A stretch of DNA of 64,000 nucleotides from DATARH01 sp035550515 (GTDB lineage Bacteria > Pseudomonadota > Alphaproteobacteria > ATCC43930 > CGMCC-115725), in NCBI GenBank assembly GCA_035550515.1, contig DASZOZ010000020.1, forward strand, positions 1 through 64,000, given 5' to 3'. Of this stretch, positions 61,996 through 64,000 are shown one piece after another. Below the pieces are notes generated by a model. That model did not search any database. It worked only from the letters and a program-made list of their open reading frames with translations, and was not told the DNA's origin. Both the position numbers and the translations under genes were made by a program. Within the stretch, counting starts at the first letter, position 1. The number at the start of each line of letters is the position of its first letter.

Positions 61996-64000
61996 TGGTT
62001 GCGGTCGACGAACATATCGCGGGCGACGCACGGCACGCGGGCGATGAGGCGGAGTTCCCCAGCGACGATCCGCTCGCCTTCGCGGCGTCGTTGATCGCGC
62101 GCCGCATCCATTCGCTCGACCGCACGCGCCCGGACGCGGTGCGCCGCAGCCGGAAGCGCAGCGAGCCGGAGCCGATCGCACCGCCGGCCGTCATCGCGCC
62201 GCCGTTGCCGGAGCCGGAGCCGCCGGTGCCGATCCCAACGGGACCGGCTGAGCTCGAGCGGCGGACCGCATCGCTGCGCCGGACCCTGCCTTCGGCGATC
62301 CGCCGGGAGACCGGTGCGCGCCCCGACGCTCCCGAGCCGGCGATTTACGGCTTCGACGAGCCGCCCCCGGCCGGTTCAGCGCTCCCGGCCGATCGGCCGC
62401 GTCCGCCCGATCCGCCGGCTCTGGCCGGTTCGCTGCCCCTGCCCGATCCGCCGCTTTCGTCCGATCCGCTGCCTCTGGCCGATCCGCCGTCTCCGGCCAG
62501 TTCGCTGCCTCTGTCCGATTCGCTGCCTCTGGCCGATCCGCCGTCTCCGGCCGGCTCGCTGCCTCCGGCCGGTTCGCTGCCTCTGGCCGATCCGCCGTCT
62601 CCGTCCGCTTCGCTGCCCTCGGCCGATTCGCCGCCCTCGGCCGATTCGCTGCCTCCGTCCGATTCGCTGCCTCCGTCTGATTCGCTGCCTTCGTCTGAAT
62701 CGCCGCCTTCGTCTGAATCGCTGCCTCCATCCGATTCGTTGCCCCCGTCCCATCCGCCGTCTTCTGCCGGTTCGCTGCCTCCGTCCGGTCCGCGGGCTCC
62801 GGCCGATCCGCTGCCTCCGCCCGATTCGCCGCCTCCGTCCAATCCGCTGCCTTCGTCTGATCCGCCGGGTTCGGCCGATCCTCCGGATTGGTCCGATTCG
62901 CTGGTTCCGGCCGATCCGTCGGCGCCGCCCGATCCGCCGCCTCCGCCATTGCGCGCGGCGCCGGTCATCGCCCGCCGCATCCATTCGCTCGACCGCACCC
63001 GGCCTGGGCCGATCCGGCGTGACCGCGGCGTGCGGTCCGTTGCACCGATGCCGGCAATACCGGCGGCCCCGTCGCCGTCCGAGGCGCCGGTGCCGCTGCC
63101 CGACGGGGACATGGCGCTCGCCTCGTTTCCGCCGCTGATCTACGAGCCGGAATTCGTCGAGCCCCAACCGTCGGCTGCAGCCGCGCCTGCCGTTGCACCG
63201 CTGCCGCCTCCGGCGGAGCCCGAGCCGGAGCCGGAACGTCCCTCGACCGGGGCCGTCATCGTGCAGCTGCCGACGCCGATCGCGGCAACCATTGCCGTTG
63301 TGCCCGCGCCGCAGGTGCCGGAGCCTCCCGCCGACGGCATTCTCGCGCCGCCACCGGCCGAGGCGGGCATCGCCGCATCGGTGAGCGAAGAACGCGCGGC
63401 GCTGGAACCGCCGCCGGCCCCGCCGCCAACCGCCGCCGCGAAGCCGCCGGCGCACCCACGGCCGGCGATCCCGCCGGCTCCGCCGCCGCCAACCGTCGCC
63501 GCGGAGCCGCCGCCGCGCCCACGGCCGGCAATCCCGCCGGGGCCGCCGCAACCCGATCGCCCGATACAGGAGGCGCAGCAGGCGTTCGACCGCCAGGATT
63601 TCGCCGAGGCCTTTCGCTTATGGTTGGTTGCCGCGGGACGCGGCAGCCGCGAGGCGCAGTTCCGCCTCGGGCAGATGTACGTCAACGGCCACGGCGTGGT
63701 CCGCAACGCGCCGGACGCCGTGGCCTGGTATCGGCGCGCGGCCGAGCAGGGACACGCCGAGGCGCAATACCAGCTGAGCCTGCTCTACCAGTTCGGCCGC
63801 GCCGATTTCGGTCCCATGACGATGGGCGAATGGTACCGCGTCGCGTCGGCCGGCGATAAGGAAGCGGCGGACAGCAACCTCGACATGCTGTCGCCCAACG
63901 GGCTCACCGTCGAACGCGACGAGGCCGAGGCGCTGCGTTGGACTTTGGCGGCGGCCGAGCAGGGCCATGCGGCGGCGCAGGCCAACGCGGCAATCTTTTA
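61995..64000 (+). CDS. Pro/Ser-repeat and Sel1-repeat protein, translationally coupled to the secretion genes (3' end outside window)
   Basis: At least 668 residues, still open at the window end. Layout: an acidic N-terminal 30 residues, the motif IARRIHSLDRTRP (34-46), a related SLRRTLPSAIRRE (about 93-105), a long Pro/Ser/Asp hexad region (123-314), a second IARRIHSLDRTRP (325-337), a Pro/Ala-rich linker with a 21-residue direct duplication, then Sel1-type TPR units from about residue 550 (EAQFRLGQMYVNGHGVVRN, DAVAWYRRAAEQGHAEAQYQL). No signal peptide or TM segment is visible in this part. Sel1 repeats are protein-binding. It overlaps the HlyD-type stop by one base. I do not recognise it as a named family; a scaffold or regulator of secretion is inference. 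Confidence 0.8.
   Translation, partial: MVAVDEHIAGDARHAGDEAEFPSDDPLAFAASLIARRIHSLDRTRPDAVRRSRKRSEPEPIAPPAVIAPPLPEPEPPVPIPTGPAELERRTASLRRTLPSAIRRETGARPDAPEPAIYGFDEPPPAGSALPADRPRPPDPPALAGSLPLPDPPLSSDPLPLADPPSPASSLPLSDSLPLADPPSPAGSLPPAGSLPLADPPSPSASLPSADSPPSADSLPPSDSLPPSDSLPSSESPPSSESLPPSDSLPPSHPPSSAGSLPPSGPRAPADPLPPPDSPPPSNPLPSSDPPGSADPPDWSDSLVPADPSAPPDPPPPPLRAAPVIARRIHSLDRTRPGPIRRDRGVRSVAPMPAIPAAPSPSEAPVPLPDGDMALASFPPLIYEPEFVEPQPSAAAAPAVAPLPPPAEPEPEPERPSTGAVIVQLPTPIAATIAVVPAPQVPEPPADGILAPPPAEAGIAASVSEERAALEPPPAPPPTAAAKPPAHPRPAIPPAPPPPTVAAEPPPRPRPAIPPGPPQPDRPIQEAQQAFDRQDFAEAFRLWLVAAGRGSREAQFRLGQMYVNGHGVVRNAPDAVAWYRRAAEQGHAEAQYQLSLLYQFGRADFGPMTMGEWYRVASAGDKEAADSNLDMLSPNGLTVERDEAEALRWTLAAAEQGHAAAQANAAIF
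62094..62132 (+). repeat. Copy 1 of duplicated RRIHSLDRTRP motif
   Basis: Encodes IARRIHSLDRTRP. The 39 bases match 62967-63005 at all but a few positions, at the nucleotide as well as the residue level, indicating duplication or strong conservation. Confidence 0.8.
62361..62936 (+). repeat. Tandem 18-bp/6-residue repeat array (about 32 copies)
   Basis: The frame advances in exact hexads, for example LPPSDS, LPLADP, LPSSES, PSPAGS, LPPSHP, LPSSDP. Consensus L/P-P-x-S/A-D/G-S/P. There are 32 units, 576 bases, residues 123-314, with no frame break. The codon consensus is near CTGCCTCCGTCCGATTCG. Confidence 0.9.
62967..63005 (+). repeat. Copy 2 of duplicated RRIHSLDRTRP motif
   Basis: Encodes IARRIHSLDRTRP again, just after the hexad array. 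The motif pair therefore brackets the repeat region. Confidence 0.8.
63421..63546 (+). repeat. 63-bp direct duplication in the Pro/Ala linker
   Basis: Two in-frame copies of 63 bases encode related 21-residue segments (PPPTAAAKPPAHPRPAIPPA and PPPTVAAEPPPRPRPAIPPG plus one further residue). This marks additional, independent repeat expansion in the same gene. Confidence 0.75.

Noticed and set aside
62361..62936. CRISPR array
   Set aside because: The units are contiguous 18-mers without spacers, in frame inside a coding region, and differ between copies, so this is a coding tandem repeat.

Overview
The window is GC-rich, chromosomal-looking DNA from a bacterium, most likely an alphaproteobacterium. 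The evidence is the very large NAD-type glutamate dehydrogenase, the cysteine-free L36, hslVU, a bacterial GT21 ceramide-glucosyltransferase-like enzyme, glcDEF, and intergenic palindromes of kinds I know from this class. No rRNA, tRNA, CRISPR array, prophage or transposase was seen. The high GC content creates long antisense open frames over almost every gene; these are left out.

Layout. (1) 1-23.6 kb is a patchwork of catabolic and accessory genes in small units on both strands: a sirtuin, two SDRs, three luciferase-like (LLM) flavin oxidoreductases, a fumarylacetoacetate-hydrolase-family protein, greB, two TauD/TfdA dioxygenases, a GT21 glycosyltransferase, a solute-binding protein, an HpcH/HpaI aldolase, an esterase, RidA, a broken brnTA toxin-antitoxin pair, an amidohydrolase/oxidoreductase/enolase-superfamily group, a 2OG oxygenase, a haloacid dehalogenase, a transglutaminase-like protein and an aminotransferase. 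Four kinds of palindromic intergenic repeat occur here. One pair bounds a small DUF559 nuclease-like gene as inverted repeats. (2) 23.6-31.5 kb: vapBC, rpmJ, glcDEF (glycolate to glyoxylate), and a Rieske oxygenase/GT2/TVP38 run. (3) 31.6-38.3 kb: two tandem paralogous MFS transporters and a Bax-inhibitor-1 protein, each followed by a clear intrinsic terminator, then a YbbA/YbbP-type ABC system. (4) 39-55 kb, housekeeping: tesA-like esterase, FIST, thpR, EVE, acs, ppa, NAD-GDH, glgC-pgm (glycogen precursor) and hslVU. (5) 55.4-64 kb: a methyltransferase, a family 4 glycosyltransferase, an atypical OmpR-type regulator, then a type I secretion ABC transporter, its HlyD-type adaptor and a translationally coupled Pro/Ser-repeat and Sel1 protein that runs off the window.

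The two most interesting loci are the type I secretion cluster at 57.6-64 kb and the DUF559 cassette at 6461-6910. The secretion cluster has a degenerate receiver, and its last gene carries about 32 copies of an 18-bp/6-residue repeat between duplicated RRIHSLDRTRP motifs. The DUF559 cassette is flanked by about 39-bp inverted repeats related to gene-free copies elsewhere in the window.
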